Of a stretch of DNA of 64,000 nucleotides, positions 7,798 through 15,235 are shown in pieces (position 1 is the first letter of the stretch; each line of letters starts with the position of its first letter). Source of the stretch: Aquabacterium humicola (GTDB lineage Bacteria; Pseudomonadota; Gammaproteobacteria; Burkholderiales; Burkholderiaceae_C); assembly GCF_030167915.1 (NCBI RefSeq), contig NZ_JARGNB010000005.1:248001-312000 (forward strand). Reading direction: 5' to 3'. The notes under the pieces were generated by a model that did no database searches, was not told where the DNA came from, and worked only from the letters and a program-made list of their open reading frames with translations. The position numbers and the translations under genes are program-made.

Positions 7798-8985
7798 TCA
7801 CTTCGACAAATAGGACTCCGCGAGCCGCACCCAGAAGCTGGCACCAGTGCCCAACGCCGCGTCGTTGAAGTCGTAGCCGGGGTTGTGCACGTCGCAGCCG
7901 CCGGCATCGCCTTCGCCGTTGCCGAGCAGGAAGTAGCAGCCGGGCACCTGCTCGAGGAAGAAGCTGAAGTCCTCGCTGCCGGTCAGCGGCTGCAGGTTCT
8001 TGATCAAGCCCGGTTCGCCGACCCAGTCCAGCGCGACCTGGCGCGCGAACGCCGTCTCGCGCTCGTGGTTGATCACCATCGGGTAGCGGCGCTGGTAGTC
8101 GATCTCGGCGCTGGCACCGTAGCTTTCGGCCTGGGCGCGAATGATGGCCGTGATGCGCTCCTGCAGCAGGTCGCGCACCTCGGGCCGGTAGGCGCGCACG
8201 GTCAGCCGAAGCGTGGCTGTCTCCGGGATCACGTTCGGCGCATTGCCGGCGAGGAACGCGCCCACGGTGACGATGCCCATCTCCAGCGGCGGCACGTTGC
8301 GCGAGACCACCGTCTGCAGCGCCATCACGATGCTCGATCCGACGACCACCGCGTCGACGCTGCGGTGCGGCTTCGCGCCGTGGCCGCCTTTGCCTCGCAC
8401 GGTGACGATCACCGTGTCGGAGCTGGCCATCATCGGCCCGGCCAGGAAGCCGAGCTTTCCGACCGGGTGGCCCGGCATGTTGTGCAGGCCGAACATCGCG
8501 TCGCAGGGGAACAGGTCGAAGAAGCCGTCCTCGATCATCTTCTTCGCGCCGCCCAGGCCTTCTTCGGCCGGCTGGAAGACGAGGTGCAGGATGCCGTCGA
8601 AGTTCCGCGTGGCCGCCAGGTGGCGCGCGGCGGCCAGCAGCATCGCCGTGTGGCCGTCGTGGCCGCAGGCGTGCATCCGGCCGAGCACCCGGCTCGCCCA
8701 CGGCTTGCCGCTGGTCTCCTGGATCGGCAGCGCGTCCATGTCGGCGCGCAGGCCGATGCGCCGCGTCGACGTGCCGCATCGCAGCGTGCCGACGACCCCG
8801 GTGCCGCCGAGGCCGCGGTGCACCTCGTAGCCCCAGCGCTCGAGGCGTTCGGCGACCAGGGCCGAGGTCTGGTGTTCCTCGTAGGCCAGCTCGGGTTGGG
8901 CGTGGATCTGGCGCCGGATGGCGACCATCTCGGCTTCGTGTTCGCGGATGTCGTCGAGCGCGGGCAGCGGCAGCGGGGCGTTCAT
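7798..8985 (-). CDS. M20 metallopeptidase / amidohydrolase (hippurate-hydrolase-like)
   Basis: A 395-residue M20D-type amidohydrolase that cleaves N-acyl amino acids or similar amides using divalent metal. Metal-binding segments are visible: LRADMDALPIQE (Asp), HACGHDGHTAML (Cys107 and His109), PAEEGLGGAKKMIEDGFF (Glu-Glu), and a late His within GCDVHNPGYDFND. The C-terminal GSEDFSFFLEQVPG is a family hallmark. The start is the Met of MNAPLPLPAL; the open frame upstream runs in the wrong phase through the regulator gene. It lies 58 bases after the GlxA-type regulator on the same strand and is probably controlled by it. No signal peptide; cytoplasmic. Confidence 0.92.
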   Translation of the reverse strand: MNAPLPLPALDDIREHEAEMVAIRRQIHAQPELAYEEHQTSALVAERLERWGYEVHRGLGGTGVVGTLRCGTSTRRIGLRADMDALPIQETSGKPWASRVLGRMHACGHDGHTAMLLAAARHLAATRNFDGILHLVFQPAEEGLGGAKKMIEDGFFDLFPCDAMFGLHNMPGHPVGKLGFLAGPMMASSDTVIVTVRGKGGHGAKPHRSVDAVVVGSSIVMALQTVVSRNVPPLEMGIVTVGAFLAGNAPNVIPETATLRLTVRAYRPEVRDLLQERITAIIRAQAESYGASAEIDYQRRYPMVINHERETAFARQVALDWVGEPGLIKNLQPLTGSEDFSFFLEQVPGCYFLLGNGEGDAGGCDVHNPGYDFNDAALGTGASFWVRLAESYLSK

Positions 8986-9043
8986 CGTCAGGCGGCGTGG
9001 CGGGTGGACGGAAGGGGCGGTGCGGCCGATTCTGCACCGCGCC

Positions 9044-10009
9044 CTACGCCCCGCCGGCGCGCAGTTCGCGCACGCCGCGGCCGAGCTTGCGCCGCAGCAG
9101 CGAGCGCAGGGTGACACCGTCGGCATAACCGACCTGCGCGGCGATGCGCTCGATGTCGTCGCGCGTGGTGCGCAGCAGGTGCACCGCGCGCTCGACGCGC
9201 AGGTCCTGCACATAGGACAGCGGCGACTTGCCCAGCACCGCCTCGATGCGCCGCTGCAAGGTGCGCTTGCTGGTGGCCAGCGCGCCGGCCGCGTCGTCGA
9301 GCGAGAAGCCCTCGTGCAGCCGTGCGCGCGCCCAGCGCTCGAAGCGGCCGACCAGCGGATCGGCATGCGCGAGGTGGTCGGGGATCACGTAGGGCGCCTG
9401 CGACGCGCGGTGGTCGACGACCAGGTACTTCGCGGTCACCGCGGCGAGCTCGGGACTGGCCTGGCGCACGAGCCACAGCGCCAGGTCCATGTGGCCGAGC
9501 GCGGCGCCGGTGGTGACGAAGGGGCCCGAGGGCACCAGCATGCGCGACTCGTCGAGCCGCACGTTCGGGTAGCGCTGGCGGAACAGGGGACCGAGCCACC
9601 ACGAGGTCGTCGCGTCCTGCCCGTCGAGCAGGCCCGATTCGGCGAGCACGAAGCTGCCGATGCACGCCGCGGCCAGGCGCGCGCCGCCGGCATGCCAGTC
9701 GGCGAAGCGCGCGGCGGCCTCGTGCACGTCGCGGCGGTCCAGCGCGGTACACAGCGGCTCGGGCATCTTGGCGCCGATGGCCGGCACCACCACCCAGTCG
9801 GGGCGCTCGCGGCCCGTCAACGGCTGCACCGGGACCGAGAAACCCTGCGCGGTGTGCACACGGCGGCGCACGCCGGCGACCTGGAGCTCGAAGGGCGGCA
9901 CATCCAGGCCCTGAATCGCGGCCAGCTCGTTCGCGGTGCCCAGGGTGTCGAGGATCGCGGCGAGTCCGGTATCGAAGACGCCATCGAGGGCGAGCACGAT
10001 CAGCTTCAT
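9044..10009 (-). CDS. GlxA-family transcriptional regulator (DJ-1/PfpI + AraC HTH)
   Basis: A 321-residue regulator with an N-terminal DJ-1/PfpI-like amidase-fold domain (LDGVFDTGLAAILDTLGTAN; AACIGSFVLAESGLLDG) and a C-terminal AraC-type double helix-turn-helix (LDDAAGALATSKRTLQRRI and IERIAAQVGYADGVTLRSLL). Members often control catabolism of quaternary amines or amino acid derivatives. The amidohydrolase immediately downstream is the obvious target, and the divergent small monooxygenase-like gene starts 111 bases away. The DJ-1 domain has the usual Cys in the AACIGS elbow, but regulatory members are generally not enzymes. Confidence 0.9.
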   Translation of the reverse strand: MKLIVLALDGVFDTGLAAILDTLGTANELAAIQGLDVPPFELQVAGVRRRVHTAQGFSVPVQPLTGRERPDWVVVPAIGAKMPEPLCTALDRRDVHEAAARFADWHAGGARLAAACIGSFVLAESGLLDGQDATTSWWLGPLFRQRYPNVRLDESRMLVPSGPFVTTGAALGHMDLALWLVRQASPELAAVTAKYLVVDHRASQAPYVIPDHLAHADPLVGRFERWARARLHEGFSLDDAAGALATSKRTLQRRIEAVLGKSPLSYVQDLRVERAVHLLRTTRDDIERIAAQVGYADGVTLRSLLRRKLGRGVRELRAGGA

Positions 10010-10120
10010 GGCGCGAACGATACCAAAGTTGTCATTCGCGGCAATGGTTGCGGAGCCGGCGCCTGCCTACAGTCCGTTCCCGTCGACTCCCCGACGCAAC
10101 CCGATTCAGGAGAGATTCAC

Positions 10121-10423
10121 ATGATCAAGCTCGCACTGTTCGCCCGCCTCGAAGCCAAGCCGGGCAAGGAAGCCGAGGTCGCGCAGTTCCTGCACGCCGC
10201 GCTGGCGATGGCCAACGACGAGCCGACGACGCCGATCTGGTTCGCGCTGCGCCTCGGCCCCTCGACCTTCGGTGTCTTCGACGCCTTCCACGACGAGGCC
10301 GGCCGCCAGACGCACCTCACCGGCCCGATCGCGCAGGCGCTGATGAGCAAGGGCGCGGAGCTGTTCTCGCAGCCGCCGTCGATCGAGCCGATCGAGGTGC
10401 TGGGGCTGAAGAACAAGGGCTGA
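10121..10423 (+). CDS. Small ABM-domain protein (putative quinol monooxygenase)
   Basis: A 100-residue dimeric alpha/beta-barrel protein of the antibiotic-biosynthesis-monooxygenase type: MIKLALFARLEAKPGKEAEV, then WFALRLGPSTFGVFDAFHDE and the C-terminal EPIEVLGLKNKG. Such proteins act on quinols or reactive oxidised compounds, but many have no known activity. AGGAGA eight bases before the ATG fixes this start, ruling out a longer in-frame extension from the antisense of the regulator gene. It diverges from the GlxA-type regulator and converges with an aldo/keto reductase, with a 9-bp terminator hairpin between them. Confidence 0.85.
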   Translation: MIKLALFARLEAKPGKEAEVAQFLHAALAMANDEPTTPIWFALRLGPSTFGVFDAFHDEAGRQTHLTGPIAQALMSKGAELFSQPPSIEPIEVLGLKNKG

Positions 10424-10437
10424 TGCCGCCCTGAAGC

Positions 10438-10457
10438 GACGCGGCCTCGGCCGCGTC
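10438..10457. terminator. Bidirectional terminator hairpin between convergent genes
   Basis: GACGCGGCC and GGCCGCGTC form a perfect inverted repeat with only two bases between them, so about eight pairs with a small loop can form. It sits between the ABM-domain gene and the convergent aldo/keto reductase. On the plus strand it is followed by CTTCACTCG, not a good T-run, so efficiency is uncertain. Confidence 0.6.
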
Positions 10458-10459
10458 CT

Positions 10460-11413
10460 TCACTCGTTACTGGCTTCGCTCAGGCTGTGCAATGCCGCGG
10501 CGTCGAGCTGCAGCGTCGCGGCCCGGGCCAGCTCCGCCCATTGCGCCAGCGAGGTCGCGCTGGCGATCGGCGCGGTGATGCCGGGCTGCGCCATCTGCCA
10601 GGCCAATGCCACCTGCGCCGGCGTGGCATGCAGGCGCTCGGCCACCGCGTCCAGCGCGGCCAGGATGCGCCAGCCGCGCGGGTTGAAGTAGGCCGACTTG
10701 ACGCCGGCGCCACGCGGGCTCTTCGCCAGGTCCGCTTCGCTGCGGTACTTGCCCGTCAGGAAGCCGCGCGCGAGGCCGAAGAAGTTGATGACGCCGACTT
10801 CCTGCTGCACGCAGACCGCGCGCAACTCGGCCTCGAAGGCCGCGCGGTCGCACAGGTTGTACAGCGGCTGCAGGCTCTCGTAGCGCGGCAGGCCGATGCG
10901 TTCGCTGAGCGCCAGGGCTTCGACGAGCCGTTCGGCGCTGTAGTTCGACGCACCGATCGCGCGCACCTTGCCCTCGGCGATCAGCTCGGCAAAGGCGGTG
11001 AGCGTTTCCTCGAGCGGCGTGTCGCGGTCGTCGTCGTGCGACTGGTACAGGTCGATGCGGTCGACCTGCAGCCGTCGCAGCGAATCCTCGACCGCCTGGC
11101 GGATGTAGGCCCGCGACAGGCCGACCTTGCCGCCGCCCATGTCCTTGCCGACCTTGGTGGCAATCAGCACCTTGTCGCGCTTGCCGGACTTCCTGAGCCA
11201 CTTGCCGATCACCGTCTCGGACTCGCCGCCCGAGTGCCCGGTGGCCCAGCGCGAATAGACGTCGGCGGTGTCGATCAGGTTGAAGCCGCCGTCGACGAAG
11301 GCATCGAGCAGCGAGAACGAGGTGGCTTCGTCGGCCGTCCAGCCGAAGACGTTGCCGCCGAAGACCAGCGGCGCGATCTGCAGGCCGGAGCGGCCGAGGG
11401 GACGCAGTTGCAT
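10460..11413 (-). CDS. Aldo/keto reductase
   Basis: A 317-residue NADP-dependent aldo/keto reductase of the (beta/alpha)8 family. The catalytic tetrad is intact: Asp48 and Tyr53 in LIDTADVYS, Lys87 in LIATKVGKD, and His126 in YQSHDDDRDT. The segment GASNYSAERLVEAL is the usual family block. The start is the Met of MQLRPLGRSGLQ, with GAAGGAAG ahead of it; the longer open frame upstream has no ribosome site. It lies 31 bases after the thiolase on the same strand and may be co-transcribed. The substrate, an aldehyde or ketone, cannot be read from sequence. Confidence 0.9.
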   Translation of the reverse strand: MQLRPLGRSGLQIAPLVFGGNVFGWTADEATSFSLLDAFVDGGFNLIDTADVYSRWATGHSGGESETVIGKWLRKSGKRDKVLIATKVGKDMGGGKVGLSRAYIRQAVEDSLRRLQVDRIDLYQSHDDDRDTPLEETLTAFAELIAEGKVRAIGASNYSAERLVEALALSERIGLPRYESLQPLYNLCDRAAFEAELRAVCVQQEVGVINFFGLARGFLTGKYRSEADLAKSPRGAGVKSAYFNPRGWRILAALDAVAERLHATPAQVALAWQMAQPGITAPIASATSLAQWAELARAATLQLDAAALHSLSEASNE

Positions 11414-11444
11414 GGGGGCTTCCTTCGAGAGGGAAGTCGCCTTT

Positions 11445-12632
11445 CTAGCAGCGTTCGAAGATCGCCGCGATGCCCTGGCCACCGCCGATGCACATCGTCA
11501 CCAGCGCGTAGCGGCCGCCCGTGCGCTGCAGCTCGTACAGCGCCTTGGTGGTGATGATCGCGCCGGTGGCGCCGACCGGGTGCCCCAGCGAGATGCCCGA
11601 GCCGTTCGGGTTGACCTTGGCCGGGTCGAGGTCCAGGCCCTTGCTGACCGCGCACGCCTGCGCGGCGAAGGCCTCGTTGGCCTCGATGACGTCGAGGTCG
11701 CTGACCTTCAGGCCGGTGCGCTTCAACACCTCCCTGGTCGCCGGCACCGGGCCGATGCCCATGATCGTCGGCTCGACGCCGGCGTGCGCGTAGCCCACCA
11801 GGCGCGCCAGCGGCTTCAGGTCGTGCGCGGCCACCGCGTCGCCGCTGGCCAGCACCACCGCGGCCGCACCGTCGTTGATGCCGGAGGCGTTGCCGGCGGT
11901 CACCGTGCCGTCCTTCTTGAAGGCCGGCTTCATCTTCGCCAGCGTCTCCAGCGTGGTGTCGGCCTTCACGTGCTCGTCGGTCGCGAACTGCACCGTGCCC
12001 TTGCGGCTGGCGATCTCGACCGGCACGATCTGCTCGACGAAGCGGCCCGCGGCGATGGCCGCGGCGGCGCGCCGGTGGCTCTCGACAGCCAGCTCATCCA
12101 TCTGCTGCCGCGTGATGCCGAACTGCTCGGCGACGTTCTCGGCGGTGATGCCCATGTGGATCTTGTGGAACGGGTCGTGCAGGATGCCGACCATGTAGTC
12201 CAGCAGCTGCGCATCGCCCATGCGCTGGCCCCAGCGCGCGGCGGGCACGAAGTAGGGCCCGCGCGACATCGATTCGGCGCCGGCGCCGATCGCGAGATCG
12301 CAATCGCCCAGCATCAGCGCCTGCGCCGCCGAGACGATGGCCTGCAGGCCCGAGCCGCAGAGGCGGTTGACGTTGAAGGCCGGCGTCTCCTTCGGCACGC
12401 CGGCGTTCACCGCGGCGACGCGGCCGAGGTAGGCATCGCGCGTCTCGGTGGGGATGACGTTGCCCATCGCGACATGGCCGATGCGGTCCGCCGTGATGCC
12501 GGCGCGCTCGATCGCGGTCTTGATCGTCAGCGTCGCCAGGTCGATCGGCGGCACGTCCTTCAAGGTGCCCCCGAACGTGCCGATGGCGGTGCGGGCGGCG
12601 CCGAGGACGAAGACTTCACGGGTGCTGGCCAT
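11445..12632 (-). CDS. bktB: Acetyl-CoA C-acyltransferase (BktB-like beta-ketothiolase)
   Basis: A 395-residue thiolase that reversibly cleaves 3-ketoacyl-CoA or condenses acyl-CoAs. Cys92 in NRLCGSGLQAIVSAAQ is the acyl-accepting nucleophile, GHPVGATGAIITTKAL holds the catalytic His, and LVTMCIGGGQGIAAIFE the second Cys. The wording of these blocks closely matches Cupriavidus BktB as I recall it, so polyhydroxyalkanoate synthesis or beta-oxidation are both possible; the symbol is a homology guess. AGGAG precedes the ATG at 12632. No hydroxyacyl-CoA dehydrogenase or PHA synthase is adjacent. Confidence 0.88.
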   Translation of the reverse strand: MASTREVFVLGAARTAIGTFGGTLKDVPPIDLATLTIKTAIERAGITADRIGHVAMGNVIPTETRDAYLGRVAAVNAGVPKETPAFNVNRLCGSGLQAIVSAAQALMLGDCDLAIGAGAESMSRGPYFVPAARWGQRMGDAQLLDYMVGILHDPFHKIHMGITAENVAEQFGITRQQMDELAVESHRRAAAAIAAGRFVEQIVPVEIASRKGTVQFATDEHVKADTTLETLAKMKPAFKKDGTVTAGNASGINDGAAAVVLASGDAVAAHDLKPLARLVGYAHAGVEPTIMGIGPVPATREVLKRTGLKVSDLDVIEANEAFAAQACAVSKGLDLDPAKVNPNGSGISLGHPVGATGAIITTKALYELQRTGGRYALVTMCIGGGQGIAAIFERC

Positions 12633-12763
12633 GGGGGGCTCCTGATGTTGCGGTGCAATAAAGTCGCGATCATCGCGCAGGGCGCGGGGCGCGTCTGTCC
12701 ACGCGCCGACAATCCCCTGCGTCGGCATCGTCGCCCCTGATTCATCTCAAGCAAAGGATTCCC

Positions 12764-13459
12764 ATGAGCTCTCCCACGGTCATCGTCACCGGCGCGTTCG
12801 GTGCGCTGGGCCAGGTGCTGGCCCGCACGCTCGCAGCCCAGGGCGCGCGCCTGGCGCTGCTGGACGCCGCGCCGGCGGTGCCGCCGACGGTGGCCGAGGC
12901 CTTCGGCGCGTACCAACTGCTCGCCGGCGTGGACCTGAGCCGCGCCGAATCGACGCGCGCGGCGGTCGATTCGGTGGCCGCGCGGCATGGGCGCATCGAC
13001 GGGCTGGTCAACGTCGCCGGCGGCTTCCGCTGGGAGACGATCGACGGCGGCGATCCGGCCACCTGGCAGGCGATGTTCTCGATCAACGTCGCCACGACGC
13101 TGAACGCCTGCCAGGCGGTGCTGCCGCACATGCTGCAAGGCGGTGGCGGGCGCATCGTCAACGTCGGCGCCGGCGCGGCCGCGAAGGCCGGCCTGGGCAT
13201 GGGCGCCTACGCCGCGTCGAAGGCCGGCGTGCTGCGCCTGACCGAGGCGCTGGCCGAGGAAACGAAGGACAAGGGCATCACCGTCAACGCGGTGCTGCCG
13301 TCGATCATCGACACGCCCGCGAACCGCCGCGACATGCCGCAGGCCGACTTCACCCGCTGGGTCACGCCCGAGGCACTGGCCGACGTGATCGCCTTCCTGC
13401 TGTCCGATGGCGCGCGGGCGATCACCGGCGCAGGCATCCCGGTCAGCGGCCGGGTCTGA
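12764..13459 (+). CDS. Short-chain dehydrogenase/reductase lacking the catalytic Ser
   Basis: A 231-residue Rossmann-fold SDR. The nucleotide site is TGAFGALG at residues 9-16, the NNAG-equivalent is NVAGG, and the active-site Tyr149 and Lys153 are in YAASKAG. The residue 13 before the Tyr, normally the catalytic Ser, is Ala136 in IVNVGAGAAAKAG. The fold is intact but the Ser-Tyr-Lys triad is not, so activity may be altered. AAAGGA before the ATG supports the start. It diverges from the thiolase. The substrate is unknown. Confidence 0.88.
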   Translation: MSSPTVIVTGAFGALGQVLARTLAAQGARLALLDAAPAVPPTVAEAFGAYQLLAGVDLSRAESTRAAVDSVAARHGRIDGLVNVAGGFRWETIDGGDPATWQAMFSINVATTLNACQAVLPHMLQGGGGRIVNVGAGAAAKAGLGMGAYAASKAGVLRLTEALAEETKDKGITVNAVLPSIIDTPANRRDMPQADFTRWVTPEALADVIAFLLSDGARAITGAGIPVSGRV

Positions 13460-13578
13460 GCGCGCGGCGCGCCGACGGGTTTCGATCGTTTCGATCGTTC
13501 CGCGGACGTAGCAGGGGATCGCGCGGTGCCGCACGACGCGCTATCGTCCCGATCCTTTCCTCGCCTCAGGGAACCATC

Positions 13579-14187
13579 ATGTTCAAGAAGCTTGCCTCCG
13601 AAGCCCTCGGCTTGAGCGACATCGGCGTCATCGTGCCGCCGGCCGACTACAACAAGGTCGATGCCGACGACTACCTCTTCAACGAGGATGGCGAGAAGAT
13701 CTTCTTCCTGATCAAGTCCAAGAAGGACGAATACTGCTTCACCAACTACGGGCTGGTGCACGTCGACGGTGACTCGGCCGTGTCGTCCAAGCGCACGATC
13801 AAGCGCTACGACTACGCGACGCACCACTTCGCCAACGTCACGATCGAGACCGCCGGCACCATCGACATGGACGTGGAGCTGAAGTTCACGATCGGCGACA
13901 ACGTCTTCAGCATCGACGTGCGCAAGAACTTCATCGAATCGGTGAAGGACATCTACAAGGCGCTGATCACCATCGGCAAGATGCAGCACCGCGACGCACT
14001 GGCACGCGAGAACGCGATGCACAGCCTGAACGCGGTGGCCTCGATGTACAAGATCAACACGGTGCAGAGCGAGGACGCGCTGACGCAGCACTACAACGCG
14101 ATCCTCAATACGCTCAACCAGACCATGCTGGAGCGCTTCCACCGCCGCGACTTCAGCCCGGTGTTCGAGCGCTACATCCACAACTGA
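13579..14187 (+). CDS. PH-domain protein of the YvbH-like family
   Basis: A 202-residue cytoplasmic protein with a bacterial pleckstrin-homology domain (about residues 25-135, from DADDYLFNEDGEKIFFLIKS to FTIGDNVFSIDV) followed by a helical YvbH-type oligomerisation extension ending in DFSPVFERYIHN. Composition is less GC-biased in amino acids than the neighbours (many Lys, Asn, Ile), though the DNA is still GC-rich. Homologues are scattered in many bacteria with no established role; stress or envelope roles have been suggested for related PH proteins. AGGGAA precedes the ATG. The ketopantoate reductase start follows 13 bases after its stop. Confidence 0.85.
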   Translation: MFKKLASEALGLSDIGVIVPPADYNKVDADDYLFNEDGEKIFFLIKSKKDEYCFTNYGLVHVDGDSAVSSKRTIKRYDYATHHFANVTIETAGTIDMDVELKFTIGDNVFSIDVRKNFIESVKDIYKALITIGKMQHRDALARENAMHSLNAVASMYKINTVQSEDALTQHYNAILNTLNQTMLERFHRRDFSPVFERYIHN

Positions 14188-14200
14188 ACCCCCGCGGACC

Positions 14201-15190
14201 ATGAAGGTCTGCATCGTCGGCGCCGGCGCGATCGGCGGGCTGATCGGCGCCAAGCTCTCGGCCACCGGCGTGCACCAGGTGTCGGCGCTGGCGCGCGGCG
14301 CGACCCTGGCCGCGCTGCGGCGCCACGGCTTCCGGCTGCGCGAGGGCAGCGAGCTTCAGCAGTCGCCGGTCGCGGCGGTCGAGCATGCGCGCGTGCTCGG
14401 CGAGCAGGACCTCGTGATCATCGCGGTAAAGGCGCCGTCGATGGCGGCGGTGGCGGCGTCGGTCGCGCCGCTGCTCGGGCCGCAGACCATCGTATTGCCG
14501 GCGATGAACGGCGTGCCGTGGTGGTTCGGCGCGGCGACGCCGGCGCTGGGTCCCGAGCCGCTGGCCAGCGTCGACCCCGGCGGCGCGATCGCCGCGGCGA
14601 TCCCGTTCGAGCGGGTGGTCGGCTGCGTCGTGCATGCCAGCGCGCTGGTCGCCGAGCCCGGCCTCGTCGTGCACAAGATGGGCCGCGCGCTGCTGATCGG
14701 CGAGCCCCTGGGCGGCCTGAGCGAGCGCGTCGAAACGCTGCGCGTGGCGCTCGAGATGGCCGGTTTCGAGACCACCGCGTCGGCCGACATCCGCCGCGGC
14801 GCCTGGTACAAGCTGTGGGGCAACCTGGTGATGAACCCGGTGTCGGCGATGACCGGCGCGACCGCCGACCGCATCCTCGACGATCCGCTGGTGCGCCGCT
14901 TCTGCAACGCGGCGATGGCCGAAGCCGCCACGGTCGGCGAGCGCATCGGCTGCACGATCGACCAGACGCCGGAGGACCGCAATGCGGTGACGCGCAAGCT
15001 CGGCGCCTTCAAGACCTCGATGCTGCAGGATGCTGAAGGCGGGCGGCCGATCGAGCTCGATGCGATCGTCGCCGCGGTGGCCGAGATCGGGCAGCGCGTG
15101 GGGGTGCCGACGCCGAACATCGACGCGTTGCTGGGGCTGACGCGGCTGTTCGGCCGCGTGCATGGGTTGTATCCCGATCCTCCGCCCTGA
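14201..15190 (+). CDS. panE: 2-dehydropantoate 2-reductase (ketopantoate reductase family)
   Basis: A 329-residue NADPH-dependent reductase that makes pantoate for pantothenate/CoA synthesis, or a paralogue acting on another 2-keto acid. The nucleotide site is GAGAIGG at residues 7-13. The ApbA_C domain carries the catalytic Lys in WYKLWGNLVMNPVSAMTG, and the late block LGAFKTSMLQDAEGGRPIEL is characteristic. Burkholderiales genomes often carry several paralogues, so the specific pantothenate role is not certain here. It sits 13 bases after the PH-domain gene and 45 bases before the PhoX gene. Confidence 0.85.
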   Translation: MKVCIVGAGAIGGLIGAKLSATGVHQVSALARGATLAALRRHGFRLREGSELQQSPVAAVEHARVLGEQDLVIIAVKAPSMAAVAASVAPLLGPQTIVLPAMNGVPWWFGAATPALGPEPLASVDPGGAIAAAIPFERVVGCVVHASALVAEPGLVVHKMGRALLIGEPLGGLSERVETLRVALEMAGFETTASADIRRGAWYKLWGNLVMNPVSAMTGATADRILDDPLVRRFCNAAMAEAATVGERIGCTIDQTPEDRNAVTRKLGAFKTSMLQDAEGGRPIELDAIVAAVAEIGQRVGVPTPNIDALLGLTRLFGRVHGLYPDPPP

Positions 15191-15235
15191 ACCGGTCTGG
15201 CACCATCGCAAATTTCGTCGCTCACGGAGCCCGCG

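Noticed and set aside
15191-15235. Pho box upstream of phoX
   Set aside because: No CTGTCAT-like direct repeats are visible in the gap.
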